From Microbacterium esteraromaticum (GTDB lineage: Bacteria; Actinomycetota; Actinomycetes; Actinomycetales; Microbacteriaceae): a stretch of DNA of 64,000 nt. The stretch's first letter is position 1. The number at the start of each line of letters is the position of its first letter. The translations under genes were made by a program, and so were the position numbers. The stretch is taken from positions 2,170,001-2,234,000 of the forward strand of contig NZ_JAEMWU010000001.1 of the NCBI RefSeq assembly GCF_017303215.1, given 5' to 3'. Positions 8,624 through 16,876 of the stretch are shown here, piece by piece. Below the pieces are notes generated by a model. The model was not told the DNA's origin. It did no database searches and saw only the letters and a program-made list of their open reading frames with translations.

Positions 8624-9175
8624 TCAGGCCATCGCCGGTTCCGAGTGATCGGAGCGGGCGGCGTCAGCGTCTACGCCGCCGGCGTCCGGCGCATGCAGAC
8701 CATGCTCGCCCCATGCCGCCAGGTGCTCGTCGGACACCACGTCGGCGTGGGAATCGACCTCCTGCGGAGCCACCTCCTCGGGCTGCGGTCGATCGGTGTT
8801 CGCGGCATGCCGCGCCCGTCGGACGAACGCACTGGTGCCCTGGTTGAGGTCGTGTCCGATCGCCTCGGCGACGATGTCGGCGCTGATGCCCTTGCGCGTG
8901 TCGTTCTCCCACTCACGGATCTTCAGCGCACCCGTCACGACAACCGGATCGCCCCGATGCAGCGACGCCCGGGCGTGCTCGGCGAGGGCGCGGAACGCCG
9001 ACACGGCATACCAGCTCGTCCCCTCGTCCACCCACGCTCCTGTCGCGCGGTTCCAGTAGCCCGTGCTCGATCCCACACGGAAGTTCACCACTGCGTCACC
9101 GTTGCGCGTGGTGTTGTACGTCGGCTCGCTACCGATGTTCCCGGTGATCGTCACGACGTCGTTTCTCATCGCCAT
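8624..9175 (-). CDS. ssb: Single-stranded DNA-binding protein (paralogue lacking the acidic tip)
   Basis: This is a 183-residue OB-fold protein. The N-terminal ~110 residues (VVTITGNIGSEP, VVNFRVGSSTGYWN, WYAVSAFRALAEHA, GDPVVVTGALKIREW) match bacterial SSB, which coats ssDNA. The C-terminal tail is acidic and disordered but ends SEPAMA, without the DDDIPF-like tip through which housekeeping SSB recruits partners. It is therefore probably the secondary SSB paralogue. The ATG at 9175 is chosen because GAGGAG lies 8 nt upstream; a longer ORF starts further up. Confidence 0.88.
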   Translation of the reverse strand: MAMRNDVVTITGNIGSEPTYNTTRNGDAVVNFRVGSSTGYWNRATGAWVDEGTSWYAVSAFRALAEHARASLHRGDPVVVTGALKIREWENDTRKGISADIVAEAIGHDLNQGTSAFVRRARHAANTDRPQPEEVAPQEVDSHADVVSDEHLAAWGEHGLHAPDAGGVDADAARSDHSEPAMA

Positions 9176-9327
9176 GTCCTGCTCCTCTGTCTTCCCGGGA
9201 CGTGGCCCGGCTGATGACAGCGTGCACGGTGGCATCCGACGCTCCAGGCGGGATTCCCACGGGTCGTGGAGAACTCACGTCGATCAGAAGTCTGTGGAGA
9301 ACAAGCGGACAACGCCGCTGTGTGAGC

Positions 9328-9849
9328 TCAGCGCAGGTACTGCGCGAACCGCGCACGCACCTTGTTCACCTTCGGGACGGCGACGGCCAAGCAGTACCCC
9401 TGGGTCGGATTCTTCGCGAAGAAGTCCTGGTGATACTCCTCGGCGTCGTAGAAGTCGCCGAGCGGCTCGATCGTCGTGACCGGGTCGGCGTCCCACATCG
9501 TCGCCGCGCGCTCTCGGGCCGCCTCGAACAATGCGCGCTGCGCGTCATCGGCGGGGAACATCGCGCTGCGGTACTGCGTTCCGATGTCGTTTCCCTGGCG
9601 GTTGAGCTGACGTGGGTCATGCATCGTGAAGAACGCGTCGAGGATGACTTCGCCCGGAATCTCCTCCGGGTCGAACGTCACCTTGACGGCCTCAGCGTGG
9701 CCGGTGGTGCCGGTGCAGACCTGCTCGTAGGAGGGAGAGGGCGTGACACCGCCGGCGTATCCCGAAACGACCGAACGGACGCCCCGGAGCGGACGATAGG
9801 CGGCGTCGAGGCACCAGAAGCAACCGCCGGCAAGCACGTAGGTTTCCAT
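9328..9849 (-). CDS. msrA: Peptide-methionine (S)-S-oxide reductase
   Basis: This 173-residue enzyme reduces the S epimer of methionine sulfoxide in damaged proteins. The catalytic motif GCFWC has its nucleophile at Cys10, and the family blocks VVSGYAGG, HAEAVKVTFDP and AEEYHQDFFAKNP follow. The C-terminus (GYCLAVAVPKVNK) supplies a likely resolving cysteine. A TAGCTT -10 (9856-9861, minus strand) 6 nt before the ATG suggests leaderless translation. Confidence 0.95.
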   Translation of the reverse strand: METYVLAGGCFWCLDAAYRPLRGVRSVVSGYAGGVTPSPSYEQVCTGTTGHAEAVKVTFDPEEIPGEVILDAFFTMHDPRQLNRQGNDIGTQYRSAMFPADDAQRALFEAARERAATMWDADPVTTIEPLGDFYDAEEYHQDFFAKNPTQGYCLAVAVPKVNKVRARFAQYLR

Positions 9850-9900
9850 ACATCTAAGCTACGCCCCTCACGCTCCCCCGGCGCCGAGCGGACCGGCTCA

Positions 9901-10524
9901 TCAGTGCACCATCAGCAGCAGACCCGCGACCACGATGAAGAGCAGGCCAAACACCACATTCAGCACCCGCTGTCCGCGCGGCTGACGGGTATAGCGCCGG
10001 AACGGACGGGCCGCCGCGGCGAAGAAGAACCACATCACCAGGATGTCGACGACGATGACCGTGCCGATCAGGATCACGTACTGCGGCAGCGGATCGCGAT
10101 CGAGATCGATGAACTGCGGCACGAACGCGAGAAAGAACACGATCGCCTTCGGATTGAGCAGGTTCACCCAGAACCCGCGGCGGAAGATCGACCAGGCGTG
10201 CTCCCTCGGGATGGGACGGTCGGGGTCCGGCGCGGGCTCGGGTCGCGCGATCATGAGGCGGATGCCGAGATAGACCAGGTACGCGACACCGGCGTAGCGG
10301 ATCGCCTCGAACAGGATCGGAGAACGCGAGACAAGAAGACCGACACCCGCCGCGACGATCGCGACGTGCACGACCAGCGCCGCCTGTTGACCCAGCACTC
10401 CCCACATCGAACGGCGCCATCCCTGATTGAGCGCATTGCTCATCGTGTTGATCGCCCCGGCACCCGGAGTGAAGCTGATCACCACGCACGCCGCCAGCAG
10501 CGACAGCCAAACGGTCCACGTCAC
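9901..10524 (-). CDS. LysE/RhtB-family amino-acid exporter
   Basis: This membrane protein of about 207 residues has five to six hydrophobic segments. It carries the family motif FTPGAGAINTMSNALNQG early on and NLLNPKAIVFFLAFVPQF in the middle. LysE-type proteins export amino acids or analogues; the substrate here is unknown. TACACT at 10531-10536 (minus strand) is 6 nt before the GTG at 10524, so I prefer that start over the GTG two codons upstream, which abuts the -10. Confidence 0.88.
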   Translation of the reverse strand: MTWTVWLSLLAACVVISFTPGAGAINTMSNALNQGWRRSMWGVLGQQAALVVHVAIVAAGVGLLVSRSPILFEAIRYAGVAYLVYLGIRLMIARPEPAPDPDRPIPREHAWSIFRRGFWVNLLNPKAIVFFLAFVPQFIDLDRDPLPQYVILIGTVIVVDILVMWFFFAAAARPFRRYTRQPRGQRVLNVVFGLLFIVVAGLLLMVH

Positions 10525-10598
10525 CAGCACAGTGTAGGGATCGCGGGCGCTCGGCGTGGAATCGCGGGACTGTCGGCGCCCTCCCCTACCGTGAAGGA

Positions 10599-11309
10599 AT
10601 GACCACCACGACGCCTCCGCCGACCTGGCTCACCCGCGTGGGCGTGTTCGACCTCGAGACGACCGGCGTCGATGTCACCCACGATCGGATCGTCACGGCG
10701 CACGTCGGCGTGCTCGACCGCCACGGCACGCCGATCGCCGCACGCGACTGGTTGGCCGATCCTGGCATCCCGATCCCCGATGGCGCCGCCGCCGTGCACG
10801 GGGTGACGACCGAGCACGCGCGGGCGCACGGGCGTCCCGCGCGCGAGGTCGTCGCCGAGGTCACCGAAGCGCTGGCGATGCTGTTCGCGCAGGGTATGCC
10901 GATCGTGGCATACAACGCGTCGTACGATTTCTCGCTGCTGGCGCACGAAGCCCGGCGTCACGGTCTACCCGAGCTGCCCGCACCGCAGCCGGTCATCGAT
11001 CCGCTCGTCATCGACAAGGCCCACGACCGCTACCGGCGCGGCAAGCGCACACTGTCGGTGGTCGCCGAACACTATGCGGTACCGCTGGACGACGCCCACG
11101 AGGCAGCGGCGGATGCTGTGGCTGCGGGCCGCGTCGCGTTGGCGCTGGCCAGGGAGTTCACGCTGCCCGGGACCGCGGCAGAGCTGCACGCCCAGCAGAT
11201 CGGATGGGCGCGCGACCAGGCGGCGAGCCTGACGGAGTACTTCATCAAGGTCGGCCGCCTGGACCCGAGTGAAGAGCTGGACGGCAGCTGGCCCCTGCGA
11301 GAAAGCTGA
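10599..11309 (+). CDS. DnaQ-like 3'-5' exonuclease
   Basis: This 236-residue DEDD-family nuclease resembles the proofreading epsilon subunit. ExoI carries Asp18 and Glu20 (VFDLETTG), ExoII is AYNASYDFSLLAHEA, and ExoIII is the late DDAHEAAADAVAAG with a His-x5-Asp pattern (DEDDh). It stands alone and not next to a polymerase gene. TACCGT (10587-10592) followed by 6 nt and ATG indicates a leaderless start. It could be a stand-alone exonuclease involved in repair or RNA turnover rather than true Pol III epsilon. Confidence 0.9.
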   Translation: MTTTTPPPTWLTRVGVFDLETTGVDVTHDRIVTAHVGVLDRHGTPIAARDWLADPGIPIPDGAAAVHGVTTEHARAHGRPAREVVAEVTEALAMLFAQGMPIVAYNASYDFSLLAHEARRHGLPELPAPQPVIDPLVIDKAHDRYRRGKRTLSVVAEHYAVPLDDAHEAAADAVAAGRVALALAREFTLPGTAAELHAQQIGWARDQAASLTEYFIKVGRLDPSEELDGSWPLRES

Positions 11310-11342
11310 CCCCGCGCCCACACCCCGGCGTACGCTGGGAAA

Positions 11343-11648
11343 ATGGAGCCCGGCGTCATCGAGACACTGCTTGGATGGGGCACCATCGCACTGGTGGTTG
11401 GCGTTCCCGTCGCGCTCGGGACATTTGGTCTGATCACGATGTACGCCGAACGACCTCTGGAGGAGAAGTACGTCACCGGCGGTGGGCTCGCCGGTGGACT
11501 CACCAGCGGCCTGGACGCCGTGTTCTCCCCGACCGCGCATGAGGCCGCCGCCGAGCGCGACCGTCAAACGCGCCGCACCGCACCCGCGCCGGCAGCGGGT
11601 GACCCACCGTGGACGATCCACGAGGGCAGCATCCGCATCGACATCTGA
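11343..11648 (+). CDS. Small single-pass membrane protein, hypothetical
   Basis: This is a 101-residue protein with one N-terminal membrane segment (about residues 8-30, WGTIALVVGVPVALGTFGLITM). A glycine-rich turn and a charged cytosolic-looking tail follow. I do not recognise the family. The start is supported by TACGCT (11331-11336), 6 nt, then ATG. A perfect bidirectional hairpin ends it against the convergent rpmE2 gene. Confidence 0.65.
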   Translation: MEPGVIETLLGWGTIALVVGVPVALGTFGLITMYAERPLEEKYVTGGGLAGGLTSGLDAVFSPTAHEAAAERDRQTRRTAPAPAAGDPPWTIHEGSIRIDI

Positions 11649-11695
11649 AGGCACACTCCACGAATGCGGGACCCGTCACTGACCCTCGAAAACGA

Positions 11696-11723
11696 CGAAA
11701 GCCCCGCCGAAGCGGGGCTTTCG
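11696..11723. terminator. Bidirectional terminator between membrane protein gene and rpmE2
   Basis: The 12-bp arms at 11696-11707 and 11712-11723 are perfectly complementary around a CGAA tetraloop. The stem begins CGAAAG, so each side has a short A/T-rich foot. It sits between convergent genes. Confidence 0.85.
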
Positions 11724-11733
11724 AGGGTGCGGC

Positions 11734-11988
11734 TTACTTGGAGCCGCCGAAGCCCTTGAAGCGCTGGTTGAACTTCTCGACACGACCGGCCGAGTCCATG
11801 ATGCGCTGCTTGCCCGTGTAGAACGGGTGCGAGGCCGAGGAGATCTCGACGTCGATGACGGGGTACTCCACGCCGTCCAGCTCGATCGTCTTGTCGCTGG
11901 TGACGGTCGAACGGGTGAGGAAGGTGTCGCCCGAGCCGAGATCGCGGAACACGACGGCCTTGTATTCGGGGTGGATGTCAGTCTTCAT
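11734..11988 (-). CDS. rpmE2: 50S ribosomal protein L31 type B
   Basis: This 84-residue large-subunit protein matches L31 type B ([28 protein letters not shown]). It contains no cysteine at all, so it is the zinc-independent C-minus form. In several bacteria that form replaces the zinc-binding L31 under zinc starvation, controlled by Zur. The 111-bp upstream gap holds a TAAAAT -10 buried in a nested palindrome, described separately. The only other gene in contact is an unrelated ABC ATPase upstream. Confidence 0.95.
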   Translation of the reverse strand: MKTDIHPEYKAVVFRDLGSGDTFLTRSTVTSDKTIELDGVEYPVIDVEISSASHPFYTGKQRIMDSAGRVEKFNQRFKGFGGSK

Positions 11989-12051
11989 GGGATTCCTTAC
12001 GTGGTGTCCTGGATTCTGCCAGGAACGAGGGAAGTCTGTGGCGCGATTGCA

Positions 12052-12078
12052 CCAAGGAGCTATTTTAGCAGTCCTTGG
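12052..12078 (-). promoter_or_regulatory. Nested palindrome over the rpmE2 -10 element
   Basis: CCAAGGA (12052-12058) and TCCTTGG (12072-12078) are perfect inverted arms. Inside them GCTA (12059-12062) and TAGC (12066-12069) pair again. On the minus strand the centre contains TAAAAT (12062-12067), the best -10 for rpmE2, whose ATG is at 11988. It may be an operator or an RNA hairpin. I cannot match it to a known Zur box. Confidence 0.45.
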
Positions 12079-12099
12079 CCCCGGTGATGAACCATCGGC

Positions 12100-12885
12100 T
12101 CAGGATGCCGCGCGAGCCGAGTAGCGTCCGCCATCTGCCGTCAACGCGATCGGCATGCCGAACGCCTCGGTCAGCGCCTCGGCCGTGAGCGTCTCGGCGA
12201 TCGGCCCCTGCGCGACGACCGCGCCATCGCGCAGCAACAGCACGTGGGTGAACCCGACCGGGATCTCCTCGACGTGGTGGGTGACCATGACCATGGCCGG
12301 CGTCATGGGCGATGCCGCGTATCCACTGAGCAGGTGCAACAGCTCTTCACGGGCCCCGAGATCGAGGCTCGCGGTCGGCTCATCGAGCAGCAGCAGCTCA
12401 GGATCGGTCATCACCGCACGGGCGATCTGCACACGCTTCTGCTCACCGTCGCTGAGCGTACCGAAGAGACGCTCGGCGAGGTGCTCGAGGTGCCACTCGG
12501 CGAGCACGCGCCGTGCCCGACGCTCATCGATCCCCTCGTAGGCCTCGTTCCAGCGACCCATGACCGAGTATGCCGCGGTCATCACGGTGTTCAGCACCGT
12601 CTCGTCACGCGGAATACGTCGTGCCATGGCCGAGGAGGCGAAGCCGATCCGCGGACGCAATTCGAACACGTCGGTGCGCCCCAGGGTCTCATCGAGGATC
12701 GACACGGTACCCGAGGTGGGGTGCATCAGGGTGTCGGCCAGCTGCAGCAGCGTCGTCTTGCCCGCACCGTTCGGGCCGAGCACGACCCAGCGCTGATCGG
12801 CCGACACTTCCCAGGTCACGTGATCGACGATGTTCCGCCCGTCACGGCGCACGACGACATCGGTGAACTCAACAGCGCTCGACAT
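12100..12885 (-). CDS. Orphan ABC ATP-binding protein
   Basis: This 261-residue single ABC domain has Walker A GPNGAGKTT, Q-loop IGFASSAMA, signature LSDGEQKR, Walker B LLLLDEP and H-loop VTHHVEE. No permease or binding protein is adjacent. It looks like the widely conserved actinobacterial orphan ATPases whose role is unclear, so export or a non-transport role are both possible. TAGGCT on the minus strand (12893-12898), 7 nt before the ATG, gives a probable leaderless start just 19 bp after glgA ends. Confidence 0.88.
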   Translation of the reverse strand: MSSAVEFTDVVVRRDGRNIVDHVTWEVSADQRWVVLGPNGAGKTTLLQLADTLMHPTSGTVSILDETLGRTDVFELRPRIGFASSAMARRIPRDETVLNTVMTAAYSVMGRWNEAYEGIDERRARRVLAEWHLEHLAERLFGTLSDGEQKRVQIARAVMTDPELLLLDEPTASLDLGAREELLHLLSGYAASPMTPAMVMVTHHVEEIPVGFTHVLLLRDGAVVAQGPIAETLTAEALTEAFGMPIALTADGGRYSARAAS

Positions 12886-12903
12886 GTCGTCCAGCCTATC
12901 GGC

Positions 12904-14088
12904 TCAGAAGGTGAGCTCTTCGTACAGCGCACGCGTGGTGTCGGCGATCGCACCCCAGCTGAACTGCGTGCGTGCACGCTCGCGGCCGGCTGCACCGTAC
13001 TCGGCGGCCCGCTGCGGGTCGCCGGTCACCTCGGCGAGCGCCGCCGCCAGATCGGCGACGTACCGATCGGGGTCGATGGGCGTTCCTGTGCCGTCCTGCA
13101 CCTGCTCGATCGGCACCAGACGACCCGTGACCCCATCGTCGACGACCTCGGGAATGCCTCCGGTGGCTGTGCCGACGACGGCGGCGCCGCAGGCCATCGC
13201 TTCGAGGTTGACGATGCCGAGGGGCTCGTAGATCGAGGGGCACACGAACGCGGTGGCGGCGGTGAGAATCGCCGACAGTTCGTCGCGCGGCAGCATCCGT
13301 TCGATCCAGATCACGCCGTCGCGAGAGCTCTGCAGCTTCTGCACCCCCTGTTGCACCTCGGCCATGATCTCGGGGGTGTCCGGCGCACCGGCGCACAGCA
13401 CCAGCTGCACATCCGCCGGCAGCTGCTGCGCCGCGCGCAGCAGGTACGGCAGGCCCTTCTGCCGGGTGATGCGCCCGACGAAGACCACCGAGGGGCGCGT
13501 CGGATCCATGCCGATCTCGGCCAGGAAGCCCGGGTTGTCAACCGGCCGCCAGCGCTCGACGTCGATGCCGTTGTGGATCACCCGCACCCGGGCAGGATCG
13601 ACCTGCGGGTAGCTGCGCAGGATGTCGTTGCGCATACCGGCACTGACCGCGACGATCGCGGCCGCGTTCTCATAGGCGAGCCGCTCGATGCCGCTGGAGA
13701 CCGCATACCCGCCGCCGAGTTGCTCGGCCTTCCACGGACGCAGCGGCTCGAGGCTGTGTGCCGTGAGCACGTGCGGGATGCCGTGCAGCTGCGAGGCGAG
13801 GTGACCTGCGAAGTTCGCGTACCAGGTGTGGCTGTGCACCAGGTCGGCACCGGCGATATCACCGACCATCGTCAGGTCGGTGCCGAGGGTCTGCACCGCG
13901 GCGTTGGCGGCGACCAGTTCGGCCGGCGTGCGGTAGCTGTGGGTGCCCGGTTCGCCCCGATCGGCGCCAAAGGCGCGCACCTGCACGTCGATGCTCCGAC
14001 GCAGCGCGGCGACGAGTTCGGCGACGTGGACCCCCGCACCTCCGTAGATCTCCGGCGGGTACTCCTTGGTGATGATGTCGACGCGCAT
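12904..14088 (-). CDS. glgA: Actinobacterial glycogen synthase / maltose-1-phosphate synthase (GT4)
   Basis: This 394-residue retaining GT-B glycosyltransferase opens with EYPPEIYGGAGVHV and has the C-terminal donor-site block PSIYEPLGIVNLEAMACG. It uses ADP-glucose made by GlgC, which is encoded divergently 46 bp away. The mycobacterial homologue in the same arrangement (GlgM, Rv1212c) makes maltose-1-phosphate for the GlgE glucan pathway, so GlgM activity is a real alternative to classical glycogen synthase. TAGCGT (14095-14100, minus strand), 6 nt, then ATG suggests a leaderless transcript. Confidence 0.92.
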   Translation of the reverse strand: MRVDIITKEYPPEIYGGAGVHVAELVAALRRSIDVQVRAFGADRGEPGTHSYRTPAELVAANAAVQTLGTDLTMVGDIAGADLVHSHTWYANFAGHLASQLHGIPHVLTAHSLEPLRPWKAEQLGGGYAVSSGIERLAYENAAAIVAVSAGMRNDILRSYPQVDPARVRVIHNGIDVERWRPVDNPGFLAEIGMDPTRPSVVFVGRITRQKGLPYLLRAAQQLPADVQLVLCAGAPDTPEIMAEVQQGVQKLQSSRDGVIWIERMLPRDELSAILTAATAFVCPSIYEPLGIVNLEAMACGAAVVGTATGGIPEVVDDGVTGRLVPIEQVQDGTGTPIDPDRYVADLAAALAEVTGDPQRAAEYGAAGRERARTQFSWGAIADTTRALYEELTF

Positions 14089-14094
14089 GACTGC

Positions 14095-14128
14095 ACGCTA
14101 GTACAACGCCCCCTGGGCGCTCTATGGT
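14095..14128. promoter_or_regulatory. Divergent glgA/glgC promoters in 46 bp
   Basis: The minus-strand -10 TAGCGT is at 14095-14100 and the plus-strand -10 TATGGT at 14123-14128, each exactly 6 nt from its start codon. Only 22 bp separate them, so each -35 region must fall on or past the other -10. The two promoters should therefore compete or be regulated together. Confidence 0.6.
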
Positions 14129-14134
14129 GGAGCC

Positions 14135-15376
14135 ATGTCGGCACCCAAGAAGGTTTTCGGGATCATCCTCGCGGGCGGCGAGGGCAAACGACTCATGCCG
14201 TTGACGGCGGACCGGGCGAAGCCCGCAGTGCCGTTCGGCGGGCAATATCGACTGATAGATTTCGCCATCTCGAATCTGATCAACTCGGGGCTTCGCCAGG
14301 TCGTGGTGCTGACCCAGTACAAGTCCCACAGCCTCGACCGGCACATCTCGCAGAACTGGCGAATGTCGGCATTGCTGGACTCGTACGTCGCCTCGGTACC
14401 GGCGCAGCAGCGCCTGGGCAAGCGCTGGTTCTCGGGGTCGGCCGATGCCATCCTGCAGAGCCTGAATCTGGTCCAGGACGAGAAGCCCGACATCGTCGTG
14501 GTGATCGGCGCCGACCACGTCTACCGGATGGACTTCCAGCAGATGGTCGACGCGCACGTGGCATCCGGAGCATCGGCGACGGTCGCGGGCATCCGACAGC
14601 CCCTCGCGCTCGCCTCGCAGTTCGGCGTTATCGACGCCGATGAGCAGACCGGGCGGATCCGCGACTTCCTCGAGAAGCCCAGCGATCCCGTCGGACTCAC
14701 CGACTCCCCCAACGAGGTGCTCGTGTCGATGGGCAATTACGTCTTCGACACGGATGCCCTCATCGCCGCCGTCGAGGCGGATGGCGAGTCCGCGACCTCG
14801 GGGCACGATATGGGCGGCGACATCATTCCCTACTTCGTCGAGCGCGGCGAGGCCGGGTACTACGACATGAAGAGCAACGAGGTACCGGGGTCGTCACCGC
14901 GCGACCGTTCGTACTGGCGCGACGTCGGGACGATCGACTCGTACTTCGACGCCCACATGGACCTGATCTCGACGCTGCCGATCTTCAATCTGTACAACAC
15001 GGCGTGGCCGATCCGCACACAAAGCGTGAACACTCCGCCGGCGAAGTTCGTACGCGATGCGGTCGGACGCATCGGCAACGCGATCGATTCGGTCGTCGCC
15101 GCGGGCTCGGTGCTCTCGGGAACCCACCTGGAGCGCAGCGTCGTCGGTGTCGGCGGCGTCGCGCTGGGAGGATCGACGATCACCGATTCGGTGCTGCTCG
15201 ACCAGGTGCAGATCGGCTCGGGCGCGCGGGTGCACCGTGCCGTGCTCGACAAGAACGTCGTGCTCGAAGACGGTGCCACCGTCGGAGTGGACCGCGAACG
15301 CGACCTCGAACGCGGGTTCACAGTGACCGAGTCCGGCATCACGGTGGTCGGCAAGGGCATCCGCATCGCACGGTGA
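14135..15376 (+). CDS. glgC: Glucose-1-phosphate adenylyltransferase
   Basis: This 413-residue enzyme makes ADP-glucose from glucose-1-phosphate and ATP, the committed step of glycogen/alpha-glucan synthesis. The nucleotidyltransferase motif is near the N-terminus ([14 protein letters not shown], then [10 protein letters not shown]), with DHVYRMD and FLEKP further on. A C-terminal left-handed beta-helix holds hexapeptide-like repeats. Length is typical. It is probably translated leaderless and is divergent from glgA, its pathway partner. Confidence 0.95.
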   Translation: MSAPKKVFGIILAGGEGKRLMPLTADRAKPAVPFGGQYRLIDFAISNLINSGLRQVVVLTQYKSHSLDRHISQNWRMSALLDSYVASVPAQQRLGKRWFSGSADAILQSLNLVQDEKPDIVVVIGADHVYRMDFQQMVDAHVASGASATVAGIRQPLALASQFGVIDADEQTGRIRDFLEKPSDPVGLTDSPNEVLVSMGNYVFDTDALIAAVEADGESATSGHDMGGDIIPYFVERGEAGYYDMKSNEVPGSSPRDRSYWRDVGTIDSYFDAHMDLISTLPIFNLYNTAWPIRTQSVNTPPAKFVRDAVGRIGNAIDSVVAAGSVLSGTHLERSVVGVGGVALGGSTITDSVLLDQVQIGSGARVHRAVLDKNVVLEDGATVGVDRERDLERGFTVTESGITVVGKGIRIAR

Positions 15377-15430
15377 CGGTGCGCGTCACGCGGTGGCATC
15401 CGCGTCTTGCGGTGACGGTACGCTCGACGG

Positions 15431-16066
15431 GTGACCGCCGCGCGCTTTCTCGTCGTCCTCGATGCTGACTCCACACTGATCCGCAACGAGGTGATCGAGT
15501 TGCTCGCCGACGAGGCGGGCCGCCGCGCCGAGGTGCAGGCGGCCACCGAGGCCGCGATGCGCGGCGAGGTCGACTTCGCCGACAGCCTGCGTTCGCGCGT
15601 CGCCGCGCTGCGAGGAGTTCCGGTGGAGGCGTTCGCGCGCGTGCGCGCACGCATCGAACCGACGCCCGGCGTGCGTGAACTGACGGATGCTGTGCATCAG
15701 CGCGGCGGAGTCGTGGGCGTCGTATCGGGCGGATTCCACGAGATCCTCGACGAGGTCGCGCCTGCGCTGGGCGTGGACCGGTGGCGGGCGAACCGCCTCG
15801 CGGTCGATGACGGCGTGCTCACCGGTGCTGTCGAGGGCGAGATCGTGGATGCCGCCGCCAAGGCAGCATCGCTGACGGCGTGGGCGGCAGAACTCGGCGT
15901 CGCGCCGCATGCGACGATCGCGATTGGCGACGGCGCGAACGATCTTCACATGATGGCAACGGCTGGCCTCGGCCTCGCGTTCAACGCCAAGCCCGCGGTA
16001 CGCGCCGCGGCGGCGCTCGTCGTCGGGCCGCAGGATCTCTCCGAGGTCATCCCGCTGCTTCCCTAA
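15431..16066 (+). CDS. serB: Phosphoserine phosphatase
   Basis: This 211-residue HAD-family enzyme catalyses the last step of serine synthesis. Motif I is LDADSTLI with Asp11 and Asp13, followed by VSGGFHEI and the motif IV GDGANDLHMM. It lacks the N-terminal ACT domains of longer actinobacterial SerB2. The start is GTG at 15431, with TACGCT at 15419-15424 six nt upstream. A short direct repeat, CGGTGACGGTRCGC, occurs at 15371 and 15410. Confidence 0.93.
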   Translation: MTAARFLVVLDADSTLIRNEVIELLADEAGRRAEVQAATEAAMRGEVDFADSLRSRVAALRGVPVEAFARVRARIEPTPGVRELTDAVHQRGGVVGVVSGGFHEILDEVAPALGVDRWRANRLAVDDGVLTGAVEGEIVDAAAKAASLTAWAAELGVAPHATIAIGDGANDLHMMATAGLGLAFNAKPAVRAAAALVVGPQDLSEVIPLLP

Positions 16067-16171
16067 CTCAGCTGCTTCCCTGACACAACTACTTTCCTGA
16101 CACCTCGGGGCGCATACAGCTGCGCGGCGATGACCCTGCCGGATGTCGGCGGGGCGTCGTATCGTACGGGC

Positions 16172-16870
16172 ATGGACATCATCCTCGTCCCCGGGCTGTG
16201 GCTCGACGCGTCCTCATGGGCCCCGGTGCTGCCGGCGCTGCGCGCTGCGGGTCATCGCCCTCACCCGCTCACGATGCCGGGCGTCGGCTCACCAGCCCCG
16301 GAATCGTCCGGCATCGGAATGGCCGATTGGGTCGCGGCGGTGGTCGAGCAGATCGACGCCGCCGAGCACCCCGTGGTGCTCGTCGGGCACTCCGGCGGCG
16401 GCAACGTCGTATGGGGCGCCGCCGACGCCCGTCCCGAGCAGGTGCAGCACGTCGTGTTCGTCGACACTGTCCCCCCGGCGCCCGACAGCAGCATCAGCGA
16501 GTTCCCGCTCGTCGACGGTGTCGTGCCGTTCCCCGGTTGGGATTTCTTTCCCGACGAGGATGTCTACGATCTCGACGACACCGTGCGCGAACGCACGCTA
16601 CCGCTGACCCACAGCGTGCCCGCGCGCGTGCCGACCGATCCCCTGCCGCTGACGCGCGAGAGCAGGCACGGCGTTCCCGTGACGCTGCTTATGGGCGCGT
16701 ACGACCAGACGCGCTTCGACGCCGAGTCCGAGGGATGGGGCGAGTTCGGTCAGGAGTACCGCTCGATCGCGCACGCTCGCGTCGTGCGGATCGGTTCGGG
16801 TCACTGGCCGCAGTTCACCGCGCCCCAACGACTCGCCGAACTGCTCGTCGATGCCGTAGGAGTCGACTGA
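16172..16870 (+). CDS. Alpha/beta-fold hydrolase
   Basis: This is a 232-residue hydrolase. The nucleophile elbow GHSGGG has Ser74, and the late GSGHWPQF supplies the catalytic His. The oxyanion region is LVPGLWLDASSW. The substrate is unknown; relatives include esterases of the EstC/methylesterase type. I chose ATG 16172 because TATCGT lies about 6 nt upstream; a further in-frame ATG 14 codons earlier would place that element inside the gene. It is convergent with fabG, 6 bp apart. Confidence 0.82.
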   Translation: MDIILVPGLWLDASSWAPVLPALRAAGHRPHPLTMPGVGSPAPESSGIGMADWVAAVVEQIDAAEHPVVLVGHSGGGNVVWGAADARPEQVQHVVFVDTVPPAPDSSISEFPLVDGVVPFPGWDFFPDEDVYDLDDTVRERTLPLTHSVPARVPTDPLPLTRESRHGVPVTLLMGAYDQTRFDAESEGWGEFGQEYRSIAHARVVRIGSGHWPQFTAPQRLAELLVDAVGVD

Positions 16871-16876
16871 ACGGAA

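Noticed and set aside
12244..14643. Open frame of 799 codons on the plus strand opposite the ABC gene and glgA, running into glgC out of frame
   Set aside because: The sequence is low-complexity His/Arg/Gly-rich and contradicts three well-supported genes.
15371..15423. Direct repeat CGGTGACGGTRCGC between glgC and serB
   Set aside because: Only 13 of 14 bases in GC-rich DNA with no palindromic symmetry; not enough for an operator call.
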